Assembly: GCA_947396885.1 (NCBI GenBank)
Contig: OX377205.1
Coordinates: 29,327,899-29,391,898 of the forward strand
Source of the DNA: Heligmosomoides polygyrus polygyrus
Lineage: Eukaryota; Nematoda; Chromadorea; Rhabditida; Heligmosomidae
DNA: 64,000 bases
Reading direction: 5' to 3'
Below, in pieces: positions 23,507-35,125 of the stretch. Within the stretch, counting starts at the first letter, position 1. Every line of letters starts with the position of its first letter. Under the pieces are notes generated by a model. The model did not search any database. It saw only the letters and a list, made by a program, of their open reading frames with translations, and was not told where the DNA came from. Both the position numbers and the translations under genes were made by a program.

Positions 23507-25517
23507 GTGCCGGCGGACTTCGGAAGGGCTGGGTCGATCCTTCCGGTTGCTTTGCGCCGCACGGCTTTGCAGACCCGTCGAAGCCACTAGCCTTCCCTGG
23601 CTGCTGGGCTGTACCTCATCCGGCTGTCCATCTAGCACTCATCACGTCTAATCTACGCGACTATCTGGAATTTCTGGCGTGGTGGGTGAACATTGCTTCT
23701 CTTTGGAATACGACGTGCGGTATCATTGGACTTTTTTTTCGACTAGTGGTAGTGCTGGTCTCAAGGTGAAGTTTCGTTGGGCACGGAAGGGCGGTACAAT
23801 ATCTATTCGATACTCGGTAGAGACACATTTATCAAGCTTTTGTCTGAAGTATGCATCCGTTTAAAGACAACGAACTCCATATCATTTGAGATGCGTCAAG
23901 GCCACTTAATTTCGTGAAGGATTCCGCGGGTTCGAGTCTTACATTTAAATTGGAGGCTACCACCTTGGTCAATGGGTGGTAGCCTTCAATGGAAACGTAA
24001 GAGTACATTCTATACTGACCTATCATTCAACGAAGTGGAGGCAGCTGGAATAGCGCTAATGCTAGGATTTCAGAGGTGGGTAAGGCTGTCAGGGTTTTAC
24101 TTCGCGACATGCCCTTGAGAAAGGTATTTATTTGAAAGCCAACTCGCCATATCCTAGCCTTCTATAAATCACTTGGTATAGGGCATTGCGACGGGGACTG
24201 CCATAGGGTCGGTGTAGCCAAATGGTATTCACTAAATTAGTGCGGTTTGTGGTTTTAATGTAATTAGCGTTCATTTTACTGTTACTTTTAACGGTTATTT
24301 TGTTTGTTCAATGATTTTGTTGACGTTGTAGTGCACCATTGAGTGCATTTTAATAAATAAATAAGTAAATAAATAAATATCCAGTGATGCTTCATACCTC
24401 TAAGCACCTATATTTTGTTACGTCCTAGAATGGGTGACAAAGTAACGCAATTCATAGCTTTTCACACAATGGCAAGGAAACGTAAAACCGGGGCCTGAAT
24501 GTCTCATTTCATTTATTGTAGTCTCTCTTTTCACTTTAATGTAACCGATTTGCGTAGTTCAAGTTGGGGCGGTAGCCCTTCCTTATTTTATGAGGACAGC
24601 TTGTTTAAAAATTGCGATATAATTACGTATCTTTTTATCTGCACTGCACCTTTTATTTTACACCAATGAAAGCGAAAATCTTACGTTACTTCAGCTGTTG
24701 AGGTCGCAGCGGCAGGCGGACGTTCACCTTCTCACGAACTTTACTTTATTCATAGTGTAAATGTATTTTACTAATTTTCTAAAAGGACTGGAGGGATGTG
24801 TACGCTTACTTGTCTGAGAACCTCAAGCTTGACCTGAATTTTTATTGTTTGAAGATACAGATAAGCATTCTCTCTAGAACTGGTACTTTAAGGCCAACCA
24901 TATAATTGAACAACAGCATGATTTTCCGTTCAAATCAGAAGCGCCTGGACTGAAATGGCTCCAAATTCTTGGGATACTATAGAGTCGCGAATTGCGCAGC
25001 ATTGTCCGCAACACTCGTCTATGCGCTGTCAGTTGGTCTCTTGGCAGTGGAAAAAACATGGGATCGATTGTAGCTGTAGCAGCAGACATGCGACTATCTA
25101 GCCACTTCTGTTGTAATTCATGACCTACTATTGTCACAAGTATTAGAAGCTGTTGCATTTAAGAAACGCCTTCATAGAATGAGAAATATTAGTGCAAAAT
25201 CATTTTCGGTCCACCTTCAATCACCAGTTCTGTCCCAAATTTTCAAGAACTCTTCTTGAGAAATTAAACGTACGGGTCAGACTAGTGATTAAGAGTTACG
25301 CACAGAGGACTATGCAGTCGCTTATTCGAAAATGCCAAGCATTCGACATTGAATGTGTACAAGGCAGGCAAACAGAAGCAAAGCGCTGCTTGATCACATC
25401 AATAGAAGATCCCTAATTTTTTATCGTTTAATATTAACTGGAAACCTTTGCTGTAATTGAAACAAGTTGAAATTCTCTTAGATACATTAAACAACAAGGC
25501 GATTTGCAATGGGAACA
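23507..25517. other. Start of candidate intron 1, no other gene
   Basis: The exon-1 frame continues open to 23769 with falling codon bias. After that the DNA is AT-rich, with an (AAAT)n run at about 24349-24379 and nothing else recognisable. The minus-strand ORF at 24874-25158 has no supporting motif. Confidence 0.4.
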
Positions 25518-25805
25518 TATAGCGCAGTCAGAAGAGGTGGCGGTTGTCGCGTGCACCCAATACGAAGTTTCTGGTTCGAATCTCCTGCCCAGGCCCACCA
25601 AGCCTTCCATCCCTCCGGGATCGATGAATTGGTACCAGACTTTCCTGGGAAGGATGAAGCGCTGACTTGTTCATCGGCTAACCACTGTAAGTCATTCTAT
25701 AGTCCACATAGGCATCCAAATTTCTTCCATGACATCTCGTTGAAGTAGAATGCGCGGCGCATCCCGAAATGGGTCGAGTAACGCCGTCCTTTGTCCTTTA
25801 ATAAT
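25518..25805 (+). repeat. tRNA-derived SINE, full length with best-preserved box B
   Basis: A box-A-like tatagcgcagtcagaagagg (about 25518-25537) is followed about 35 bases later by ggttcgaatctcc, close to the pol III box B consensus. Then come ccttccatccctccgggat, gaattggtaccagac, cggctaaccactgtaagtca and agaatgcgcggcgcatccc, with a tail of gtcctttgtcctttaataat. Confidence 0.85.
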
Positions 25806-27372
25806 AACTATAAGCCCTTGCGGGGACTGGAAAAAGTTGAAATTTCCTCAGATACCCTATATAAAAATGAAATCAAGGAAATCTTGCTATCTATATTATA
25901 ATTCGCTTAATCCGTGGGTCACGTTATTAGTTACGGGGAGGGGGACTGAAGCCAAGGGATTCCCACGGCCGTGCGGATCAAGTGTCGAGCGCCACGAGTC
26001 AGAAGACGGCGCCAGACGTCCGGCGTGCGTTGGGAAACAGAAGACGTGCAGAAGACGTCGTCCAACGTGCGCATTGGCTCAGAAGACATGCTGCAGACGT
26101 CCAACTTGCGTAGATTCAGACTAACAATAAGTGGGTTCAGTAAGAGGGGACCAGTGAAGATCAGCAAAGCAGGACCACTAGAGGGGGGGGAGGGTGAATA
26201 AGGGGGGACCAGTAGTTGCCCTCAAAATCGTCCAAAGTGCGTCGGGTTTTGGAAGACGGGTCACAGAAGTCGTGGCACGTGTATCGGTGTGCAGAAGTGT
26301 CATACACGCCGTGGCAACGTGGTTACACGTGAGTCGGGACTCAGTGTCACATGTGATGTTTGATTCTCACTCCGTTCTTTTGCCAGCACATAGGAAAGGA
26401 AGTATTTCGGGAGGGGGAGGAGTAGAGAAAGTGACCATGGGATTCGGAGTATTACTGCCGTAGTAAATGGTGTCGACCTATCGATTAATTTTGATTATGC
26501 TTCTGCAAATTAAGCACTTTGGAATGGGACTCTCATGTTTCTCGACACGTCGAGAACGGGCACTTCGAAGAATAAATCGAGTGTATGTGATAGAGGGTGA
26601 ATGGGCTTCAAAGGATCAGTGAAGATTCCGCCATGGCATATCCCACTGCCCAATCTATATAGTAAAACCGGTTTTTTACTGTAATAAAAGTAAGAAGGCT
26701 GGCGACCGCTATGCCGCTGAACTTCTGGTGGAGAAAATAAAACGATCAATATCCATCTTTGAGGAGGAAAAGCTGCTTGAATATGTTGTTTTTACAATAA
26801 TTGTATGTGTTTTGTACAGCTGAGAATTTGTCAAGAGTAGCAAGCGTAGTGGTCGTTAAACATGCGCATCCATTTAAGCGTAGTAAATTTTTCAAGGAAT
26901 TTTCAAGGATTACTTCGAATTCTTATGTGCAGTGTGTCGTTCGAGTGGGAACGGCATTTCGCGTTGAAACCCTTTCCCACTGAATCATGTTAAAGAACAA
27001 TGAACCAAAAGCCCATGCAATCGCTTCTGCATGCCTACGTTCTTGGAATGCGGACGCCTGTGTTTTGTCGATCTGGCGAGGACGACGGGGACAAGAAGGT
27101 AAAGGCTCTATCGCCGCCGCGCTGGCTTTTCACGCCTATCGTCTACAGCGATGATTTGTGGCTCGGCTACACCGCCGATCTTCTGCAGACCGGTTCACGC
27201 AGCGTTCGCCATAATTTGCGCAATGCTAACGCAGCTGGGGATATATGGTGACACCGGGTGGCTGGTTTTTTGGCTGAAAAGGGCGTATATTACATTTTGC
27301 TCTAGAAGAAAACCGCTATGGGCTATTATCTACCACTATATAATTGAGTTAGCTCCCTGCCCTGTAGATGAT

Positions 27373-27417
27373 GAGGCGTATCTCACTCAGGTTGGAAACC
27401 TGGCTGAGATACGCCTC
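27373..27417. repeat. 45-nt near-perfect hairpin
   Basis: GAGGCGTATCTCACTCAGG at the left pairs with CCTGGCTGAGATACGCCTC at the right, 19 of 21 pairs matching in arms of 21 with a three-base loop. It lies about 65 bases before the 178-bp tandem array. Confidence 0.85.
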
Positions 27418-27483
27418 GCGGAACCACACGCAATCTCATGGAACCCCTTGCGACGCCTCCGCGTACCTCGCGCGGGCAACGTC

Positions 27484-28150
27484 TGCCGCTCAACATGGGA
27501 TGTTGTTACAGCAGAGGACACGTAGCCTCCTGCTCGACAAAACGGCGTCTGCGCGCGTTTCTTAGCGCCTATATCAAGAAGACAGGTCCTTTTCGTTGCA
27601 GAACAACCGACTGGAGACAGAAGAGGAGACACCGTCGTCCTACGATGAGGGATCGCATTCAGAATTGAGCATGAGATGCTGCTGCAGCAGAGGAAGCGCA
27701 GCCTCCTCCTGCTTGACACAACGGCTTCTGCGCGCGTTTCTGAGTGCCTGAATCCAGAAGACGGTTCCCTTCGTCGCACCACAACCGTCTGGGGTCAGAA
27801 GAGGAGACGCCGTCGTCCTACGACGAGGGATCGCATTCAGAATTGAGCATGAGGTGCTGCTGCAGCAGAGGAAGCGCAGCCTCCTCTTGCTTGACAAAAC
27901 GGCGTCTGCGCGCGTTTCTTAGCGCCTATATCAAGAAGACAGGTCCTTTTCGTCGCAGAACAACCGACTGGAGACAGAAGAGGAGACACCGTCGTCCTAC
28001 GATGAGGGATCGCATTCAGAATTGAGCATGAGATGCTGCTGCAGCAGAGGAAGCGCAGCCTCCTCTTGCTTGACAAAACGGCGTCTGCGCGCGTTTCTGA
28101 GTCCCTGAATCCAGAAGGCGGGTTCCCTTCGTCGCACCACAACCGTCTGG
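27484..28150. repeat. Tandem array of ~178-bp units (about 3.7 copies)
   Basis: Units start near 27484, 27661, 27839 and 28019, each at or near gaattgagcatgagatgctg and followed by ctgcagcagaggaagcgcag. Other landmarks recur in every unit: cggcgtctgcgcgcgtttct and gagacaccgtcgtcctacga. The period is 177-180 bp, not a multiple of three, so no one frame runs through. A diverged single unit lies at about 28590-28720. Units 1 and 3 are more alike than 1 and 2 in the 'cttagcgcctatatcaagaa' segment, suggesting a higher-order two-unit arrangement. Confidence 0.85.
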
Positions 28151-29344
28151 AGCCAGAAGATCGAAAAAAAGGAAGCAGAGGTCACATCGTCGTCGGGAGG
28201 CATCGGGATGGGGAAGGGTCGATAGGGGGAGGAAAGAAGTAGGACAAGAGGTGGCACTAAGAAGGGTTTAGGCATTAAGGAGAGACCAGTAGGGAGTTAC
28301 CAATCAGGGGGGGGGGGGGGAGCAGTAAAGAAGATCAGCAAGAGGATCCATTACCAGGTAAGAGAGGCCGGATTTAGAAGATGTGACACCGATGTTGTGT
28401 AATTGGCGTTCGCTCACCGTTGTCGTGTCGTGAGCGGGGTATGGCTAATTAATTGGGTTAGAGTAGTAAGGAGGATCTCGAGGGGGGAGGAATCTACCTG
28501 GAGGAAGGGACTTGGAAGCGGTAACCAGGACGGAGAACCAACAAGAAGGGAGCCGTAAGGGAATTCATTCGGAGAACAAGGGACCTGCCAAAAGCATAGC
28601 CTCTCCATGCGCGACACAGCAGCGACTGCGCGCGCTTCTGAGCTTCGGAAATCGGAAGACGGGTCCCCTACGTCGCGCAACAAGCGTCCTAATTCTGAAT
28701 ACGTGTCACCGACGTCTGCCGTGAACATGGGAGGATCACTAAGGGGTGGTGAAGAAGGGCGGTAAAGGGGACCTCTAGGGTGGACCAGAAGAGTGACCAG
28801 GAAGGAAAGGAACAACCTGGAGGAAGGGCCAGGACGTGGAAACCAGCAAGAAAATACCAGTAGGGAGTCATTAGTGGAAACAAAGAAGTAATCCAGGAGC
28901 TGAGAGCAGGAAGGTGGGGGAATAAAAAGAGGGGAGGAAAGACCAGTAAAGGCAGACCAGCAATTAGATCTAGCAAGAAGAAACGAGTGAGGGGGAACCT
29001 GGTTTCGGAAGACATGTCAACGCTATCTAGAAACGCTAGCTGTTGAGCATGAGAACGATTGTGGATGAGCAACCTGAGGGACAGAAGTACTGCGCAGCAC
29101 AAACCAATGACGTTAATGGCCGGTCCGGAGAGAATGTCTATGATGAAGGTACCGAAGTGGTGAACCGCTTGATGCCGATAAAGCACGCACAAGGTTCTAG
29201 ATGCTAGCGAATTTTATGTTTTACAAAAACTACTTTCCATAGGTCGGGTGCTGCAAAGTCGCGCGAAGCGCGCAAGTGCGAGACGCGCCGTTAGGCGTGT
29301 CGGAGCACTTGTTTTGTAAAATAAAGGATGAAGGATTCCGCTAA

Positions 29345-29520
29345 CTAAGCCCTTGTTTGTATGCGCCATGCATTCTTCTTCTGCAGCATATCGTAGAGGT
29401 TATTTGAATGCTTTTTTGTAACATACTTGGGGTAGCCAGCCAATCCACAAGTCTTTTTTTACCGTTCCCATACAAATGTGACACCAATTCATCGACCGTG
29501 GGGGTGACGGAAGACCTGTT
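29345..29520 (-). repeat. tRNA-derived SINE, 3' two-thirds
   Basis: A minus-strand fragment. The plus strand shows atgcgccatgcattcttctt, then ggggtagccagccaatccac, then gacaccaattcatcgaccg and gggggtgacggaag. The head is missing. Confidence 0.65.
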
Positions 29521-30949
29521 GGCTTGAGAGAGAATTCCATTCTCGGTAGTACACTTAGGACGCTTCCTGTGACTGCGCTACCACGGTCATCTGGAAACAT
29601 ATGTGAATGAGAGAGCCTTCAGTGCGATGTGTTTGTATTTGTAGAGTGTCGTCCCATCTCTCGCTCTTATTCCGTGTTGTTTATCCTGCACAAAAGTGAG
29701 TGTGACTGAATTGAAAAGCTCTTTGTTTTGACGGAATACTCTTTCATGCAAATGGTCGAAATTTGAGCGATTCGCGATATTCCTGAAATCGGTCCATCCA
29801 TCGTTACGCGAAATCCATATCTGAGACGGTGAGCGTAAAACTTCAGTTCTTGATAAGAACTGAATCTGTATTCACTGCGGTTAGCTGTGGTTTTAGCTAA
29901 GGGCCTCACTGGTACTCCCTTTTTGGGATTGGGTGCGCAAACGCTGTAGAGGGCGGGTCCCTTGGGCTTGACGTCCCGATCGCTTCTACGGCGTACATGC
30001 AGAAAAGTTCCGGCCACGCTAAATATAAGCCCTAATCCTAGTCAAGTGCGGACGTCTTTCAATCCTCGTATTCCGAGGTTATAGATGGAAATATGGTGTG
30101 AGGGACTTTCCACAACGTGCCGTAGTCAAGCAAGTCTAACGATAAGCTTAAGAGTAGGCCAGACATAGCAACCGCTCTGTCTGGGTGTTTTCTGAAGGTA
30201 TTCCCGCGCAACGCTTCCGACGCACAGAAGGGCAGTGCATGAACGGTTGACATTTAATCTACGGAAATCTTATCTAGTAGCCAACAGTATGTAGCTCCGT
30301 ACATACTTCCGCGTTATGTAAATGTTAATGGCTTTGTTTATTGCCGATCGCTGTACGGTACTGGTTTCGAGTGGCGGAAATGCCGGCTCAAGGCGATAAA
30401 CGGGACTAGATAGCAGCGGTGATCGAATGCTGCCACATCGGTCACAGTCGTCGAATTGTGACGGCGGCGGTGACGTCATCTTCAACTCAGCAATATTCTG
30501 CGCACTGCACTCGTATAATCTGTCAGGGATTCACTGAGTGGTTGTCTTTTTGGGATCGACATCTGCGAGGCGTTTCGGCAGAGCCTAATGAGATTGTTTT
30601 GGAGCTCAAAACTGTTCCGGTCGTAATCAGTCTTTCAAGGACCACTCCTTCAATAGTGGTTGATAGACGTTGCGTTAAAACAGTGTCTCAGAATATGTTG
30701 CCACCATTAACCATGTTTGGTTTAGCTTTCGTTGGAAATCAACGAGTGATGCGGCGGCATGACTATTCCGACACGTTTCATTGAACTGGTAACCGTGCCT
30801 TCTAAACTGCTCTTCAGCTGCTTCGGCACCGTAGCGGTTAGCTTAGAATAGACGAAAATTGAGTGAATGTCGCTCCAAACGGTCGCAGAGTAGCGCATTC
30901 GCAGTGGTGCCGGCTTTCGCCTGCATCTGAATCGAGATTATTGGTTTGG

Positions 30950-31065
30950 ATCCCGCCTGTCCATCGGCTGGCTACCACAAGTTACTACATATGCAAAGTA
31001 CACATTTGTCTTCACGATGTCTCGTAATATTAGGAGTTACAGCTCTCAAAAACCGGTTAATTAGT
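30950..31065 (+). repeat. tRNA-derived SINE, diverged middle fragment
   Basis: It shows cctgtccatcggctggctac then cacaagttactacatatgca, then cacgatgtctcgtaat. The ends are unclear. Confidence 0.4.
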
Positions 31066-32539
31066 GCCGAATTATTTTTCTTTATCTTGCCATCCAGTAT
31101 CACCTTATCCTTCAGCATAACATACTTAACAAATAAAAAACGAATTGGAGATCCGAATGCAGAAACGGCATAAGAGCTATCCCAAAACCCCTAATTAGGC
31201 CTCATTTCTTCGTATCGTTATAATCCTCCAAAAACAAGGTGTGTTCACGCAAAAATTTTAGACAGCTAGAGAGAGACGCTGCGTAAAGTGGATGATTTAA
31301 ATTTCGAGTGAAACAATTTTGTTTCGGAGGAAAGTTGTGAGCGTAGCTAGAGGCAGGAAGAAAGGTCAACTAGGGTTTTTTCTTAGCATTTAACTTTGTG
31401 GGTGGTTGCCAAAAAGGTACGGCTGCTGTTTACATCTGAAAACCGAAATACCGAATGATTTCCGTATGTTATGCAAAGCGATCCGTTGACCGTGCACGCA
31501 ATCGCTTTCGGTTCTCAAATCGCTGCCGAATTCTGCAGCAGAACATCTCTGTGCTGTAGCTGCGCTTACTCGACTCGACTATTCGAATAATTTATTGCAC
31601 AATATTATCTTATTCCAATTCGAAACTTCCTGGATTCCAACATTCGATTTCGAACGGAAACCGAAAATCGGGAAGTTTCGAGTATTCGAATACCTGGAAC
31701 TATTCGAATAATTATTCGAATGGTCGAATAGGCACGTGCCACTACTTATCGTGGGTTGTCTCTCACTTTGTGGAATGAAGTAGTGTTTGGAATGATAGGT
31801 TTTCAAATTTTTTCTCTACCCTCGAAATTCCGGAGAGTGCGACAATGTCGAAGCATTCGTGGGTTTAAATTTTCTGCCAACATTGGCTTACAGCCGGCAT
31901 GATGGCGATCGTGCTCATGTCAGACTGATATTGGAGAGTCTGCTTCCCAAGAGAATCGGTTGGGTACAGAAACAGCCTCGGCAAAAAGCTTATTCACAAA
32001 CATTCAAGGCTTCATAATGCGTGTTTATCGGTTAGGTTTGAAAAAAATCTTAGGGTTTCGTGCTATGTACCAGGACGAGTTGGCATAAAGTTCTTGATTC
32101 CAAGCGGGGCGTGAACCACGAGTGGATTTTATTAGATATAGAATTGAATGAAATTGAATTGAATTCAATTTGATTTGACTATATCGGTGTCTATTGGTAG
32201 AACGGATAAAAGGCTACTTTAGGCATGAATTTCCGTCCGGGAGCCTAGTTTATTATGAGTTGCTTTCCTTTTGGTGAAGATTTCAGTCACGGTTTGCTGC
32301 CGTTCTTTATTCTTTTAACCCTAAAGAAGCTAATTGAAAGCTCCCGATCCCACTTAAGTCATATGCTTTGTGTTTTCCCGAAAACGTGAAAAGATGGACA
32401 AATTGAATATTTCATACGTAATGGTAACGTTAATGAAGAGAACAAAGCAAATGAGGAAAACAGTAGATCATTCTCTACGCTGTGATTGTTCAAACTATGA
32501 TCCAATGAACGAAGCACCAACGTATATACACCATTGCAG

Positions 32540-32635
32540 GTTGCACCCCGGCGTTGTTGGGCGCGGTGCAGGAGTCGCTGGAGCTGGGACCGCACGACCT
32601 GGAGCGCCTCTCGATGAACAGCGTGCACGAGGTGC
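32540..32635 (+). CDS. Gln-rich gene, candidate exon 2
   Basis: It is bounded by an acceptor, cattgcag, and a GT at 32636. The frame reads TPALLGAVQESLELGPHDLE then RLSMNSVHE, with nearly every codon ending in G or C, in contrast to the AT-rich flanks. The first two bases complete a codon begun in exon 1 (phase 1). The end is uncertain. GT at 32636 (phase 1) pairs with the strong acceptor at 32685. A better-looking donor, gag|gtgcgt at 32632 (phase 0), would pair with an acceptor ending at 32729. Either gives an open, biased frame. Helix-forming Leu/Glu content; no family recognised. Confidence 0.6.
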
Positions 32636-32685
32636 GTATTTTATACCGTTAGGGATAAGCACACGCGTACCGTTTCTCTCTACAG

Positions 32686-32872
32686 CTACTGATCCGGCTC
32701 CTGAAGAGCTGCTTCCGCTTCTGATGCAGGTTCTGCAACAAATGGCGCCGATGAACGGGGCCGCCGGCCCGGGTGCGGCAGCGGCTCCAGCGGCGCCGAT
32801 GGACGAAGCACTGCTGAGGCAGGAGAAGATGCGGCAGCACCTTCAGCAAGCAGCTGCAGCTCAATCCGCCGT
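32686..32872 (+). CDS. Gln-rich gene, candidate exon 3 (Ala/Pro/Gln-rich)
   Basis: It starts after a strong nematode acceptor, tttctctctacag, with an intron of only about 50 bases before it. It ends at the good donor gt|gtaagt (phase 2). The frame gives TDPAPEELLPLLMQVLQQM, an Ala/Pro/Gly linker and MDEALLRQEKMRQHLQQ followed by AAAAQSAV. This amphipathic Gln-rich composition suits a scaffold or transcription-related protein, but that is only compositional inference. The next exon resumes in the matching phase. A small hairpin with TCATGAGG arms lies just inside the following intron (about 32889-32932). Confidence 0.65.
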
Positions 32873-33363
32873 GTAAGTCTTTCTTATATGGAGATCATGA
32901 GGCAATTCTCATGGCTAGATTGCCTTCCTCATGAGGCTTTTTAATGACTTACAATTAGTGGGACAGTTTTCATCACGAAATTGTGTTAAGAACCGAGATT
33001 TTGCGAACCCGAGATATTTGGTTTGCGGATCATTATGCCTGTCATACACCATGAACTGCGCCGCACATTTTGAGAACATCCTGCACATTCTCACCTTAAT
33101 TCCGTTGGGGCATGATATCCCTGTGGAATGAAGGTGAGAATGTTCAGGGTACTCTGGTCATTGATATCAGTACTGAACTGGTTAAGCTGAAAACCGCTTA
33201 TATAAAAAAAAATCATTTGAGCGAGGTGACAATGGACCGTGCTGATGCAAAGAATTTTCGCGAAGCGTAACCCAGATGTAAAAGTTTTGTGACCGTCTGA
33301 CTATAGTAAGACTATAAAAAACTTGAAATTTTCGTCGCCAACCGTGCCCCATGCAAATTGGGA
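32873..33363. other. Intron 3 start with two hairpins
   Basis: The intron opens with gtaagt. Hairpins lie at about 32889-32932 and about 33078-33148. In the second, cctgcacattctcacctt pairs with aaggtgagaatgttcagg. There is no coding signal. Confidence 0.5.
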
Positions 33364-33559
33364 ACATGTCGAGAAGGTGCACAGCATTGGAAGGTGGGAA
33401 CGCGTCAGCAAATCATGACCAAGCACAGCACCGACCGTACCCATGCCATGTAACCAGGGTACCGACCCTGCATAACCTCTCTGAATGGAACGCCCTTTGA
33501 TGCGAGCTTACTGGCTGGCACGTTCCCACTTGCCATTGCTGTGCGACTTAGCGGCATGT
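33364..33559. mobile_element. MITE with ~45-bp TIRs, copy 3
   Basis: The left arm reads acatgtcgagaaggtgcaca then gcattggaaggtgggaacg. The right arm reads ggctggcacgttcccacttg then ccattgctgtgcgactta and gcggcatgt. It shares the core gtaccgaccctgcataacct with copy 2 at 22375. Length is about 195 bp, matching copy 2. Confidence 0.75.
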
Positions 33560-33641
33560 AACGCAATTTGTACCTATTTCTTCAGCTACCGTCACGATGT
33601 CCATTAATATGCCGTGCCTACTGTTACTGCTTGCCACATAG

Positions 33642-33827
33642 CTACATAGAGCTTGCTTATCTTTCAAGGCTAATTTTTTCTATAAAATCCTCTAAAACAA
33701 ACGGACACGGTGTGTTTGCTGGAAATAACCGTTGGACTAATAAATAGTTATTTTCCAGCAAACCCATCGTGCCGCTTTATTTGCATAGAAAAAAATTAGC
33801 GTTGAAAAATAAGAAGGCTCTATGTAC
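33642..33827. mobile_element. 186-bp near-complete palindromic MITE
   Basis: The left end ctacatagagcttgcttatc is matched by the right end's reverse complement (aataagaaggctctatgta). The inner arms gctaattttttctat and atagaaaaaaattagc, and gtgtttgctggaaataac and gttattttccagcaaac, also pair, leaving a small AT-rich loop near 33736. It has no coding capacity and could form one long hairpin. Confidence 0.8.
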
Positions 33828-34109
33828 AGGCTCTGTGCAACCGTGACATGCAGGAAAAGTACATTAATGCATTAATTGTATTCTCAATAAATGTCCCAAT
33901 GTTTTCATAGCACCATGTACTGAATGGGCGTATCACGCTCGCTTTTCTCGAATGATCTATGATGTTTTGAAAAAACACAACAGGAAGTCCGGACATCGAT
34001 GGACCGGAAGACCTGAAAAACTTCTCGCTGGTTCGCAACAGCTCCTAGGTTGGGCAGCTCATACGCTGGTTGTGCGAAGTTGCATTTTTTGTTGAGAGAC
34101 CGTCAAATC

Positions 34110-35125
34110 TGTCCTGATGTAAAAAAGGAAACGTGCTCGACCATTGCGGCTATCGTGCCATCCCCAAACTACCAGTCCCGCAGTAGAGTCGTTCTGAATA
34201 GGATCGACAGAGCTCTGGACGAAGGGCATCCATGCGAATAAAAAATCCAGAGAGGATTCTGCGCACTCGACCACACAAACGCCGTACGGAACTCTTTGAT
34301 GTGCATCAGCTACCGCTGTGCCTTACGTTAATCGACCTGAAGGAAACATTCGAGTCTGTCCACCTTGATGCGGTCATCGAAGCCTTCTCACACTGGGCGC
34401 CACTATTGAGTTCATCAGAGTCCTTCGAGAGCTGCACAGTGTGTCTAACCATTCCGCAGCGACGTCGTCATCAATTGGAAGAGACGTCTGATTAGAGGAT
34501 AACATACCTCCGAAGCAATTCAATGTCACCTTCAAGAACGTCATGCAGATCTAGAATGGGAGAGCATGGAAGTGAAGATCGACGATTGGAAACTGCATCG
34601 TATTCCCCTTAAAGACGACATCGTGCTCATAACACCGAGTGTAAGCCAAGCGGAGCGAATCCTGGAAGACCTCAGTCGTGTATATCGAAGAGCTTGGCTG
34701 CAGTTGAATCTCGCCGAGACGACGCTCACGTGGCACCGAGGAGTTTCTGATGCCAATTTTCGTGCAATAGAAGGAACTTCCCTGAATTTCCCACTTACAT
34801 GCACCTAGCCAGCGAACGAAAACAACGAAAGCTGCTATTCAGTGCCGAAGGTGAGTAAAAGAAAGTGACCGGCTTGGTGCGGTTCAAGGGAGTCGGAGAA
34901 GAGGTGAAGAAGACCAAGAACGTCCGGCTCCGCTCCATCTATTCAATTGCACCGTTCTGCCTGCGCTATGTTTGGGTTAGAAGCCTTGATGTCACACTGT
35001 ACACGCGGGAGAGAAAGGCCTTTGGAATTCTGAGCTTCGTCGACGTTCGGGTGGTAGACGTCGGTTGGAACAGGTCCTTAAAAATTGCATTGGTTGGCCA
35101 CGTAATGGATTTCGCTGACACCACC
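34110..35125 (+). pseudogene. Decayed non-LTR reverse transcriptase of a second type
   Basis: Segments in several frames follow the order of a nematode non-LTR reverse transcriptase. RVVLNRIDRALDEGHPCE (near 34180) comes first, then LCLTLIDLKETFESVHLDAV (motif A, Asp kept, near 34330). Then LKDDIVLITPSVSQAERIL (motif C region, near 34610, with LKDD where FADD is usual) and LQLNLAETTLTW. Then EEVKKTKNVRLRS (near 34900), and finally IALVGHVMDF (near 35085), where RWAGHVMR is usual. Frameshifts, an in-frame stop after HPCE and loss of motif B show it is dead. It differs from the RTE copies, which carry YADD and GRPKQRW. The 5' and 3' ends are not defined. Confidence 0.75.

Larger units (their letters stand above)
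25930..29000. repeat. Purine-rich, strand-asymmetric repetitive tract
   Basis: The plus strand is unusually rich in G and A, with scattered variants of gaagacg, ggaccagtag and agatcagcaa and several G-runs (26182, 28307). Modules carrying 'ggaagacgggtc' recur at about 26250 and 28650. The tandem array at 27484-28150 lies inside it. The long minus-strand frames (for example 28689-29192) follow from this composition and are not supported as genes. Confidence 0.55.
29001..32539. other. Rest of candidate intron 1, no other gene
   Basis: It contains SINE pieces at 29345-29520 and 30950-31060, and an attcgaat-rich palindromic patch at about 31570-31740. No coding region is supported. Confidence 0.45.

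Noticed and set aside
27001..27251. Candidate exon in intron 1 of the Gln-rich gene
   Set aside because: The reading SPPRWLFTPIVYSDDLWLGY looks protein-like and moderately GC3-rich, but I could not find a good acceptor and donor in a phase that fits exons 1 and 2.
27484..28150. CRISPR-like array
   Set aside because: Units are ~178 bp and wholly repeated, with no short repeat/unique spacer alternation, in eukaryotic DNA.
28689..29192. 167-codon hydrophobic minus-strand ORF
   Set aside because: It follows from the purine-rich composition of the opposite strand; there is no coding periodicity or homology I can see.
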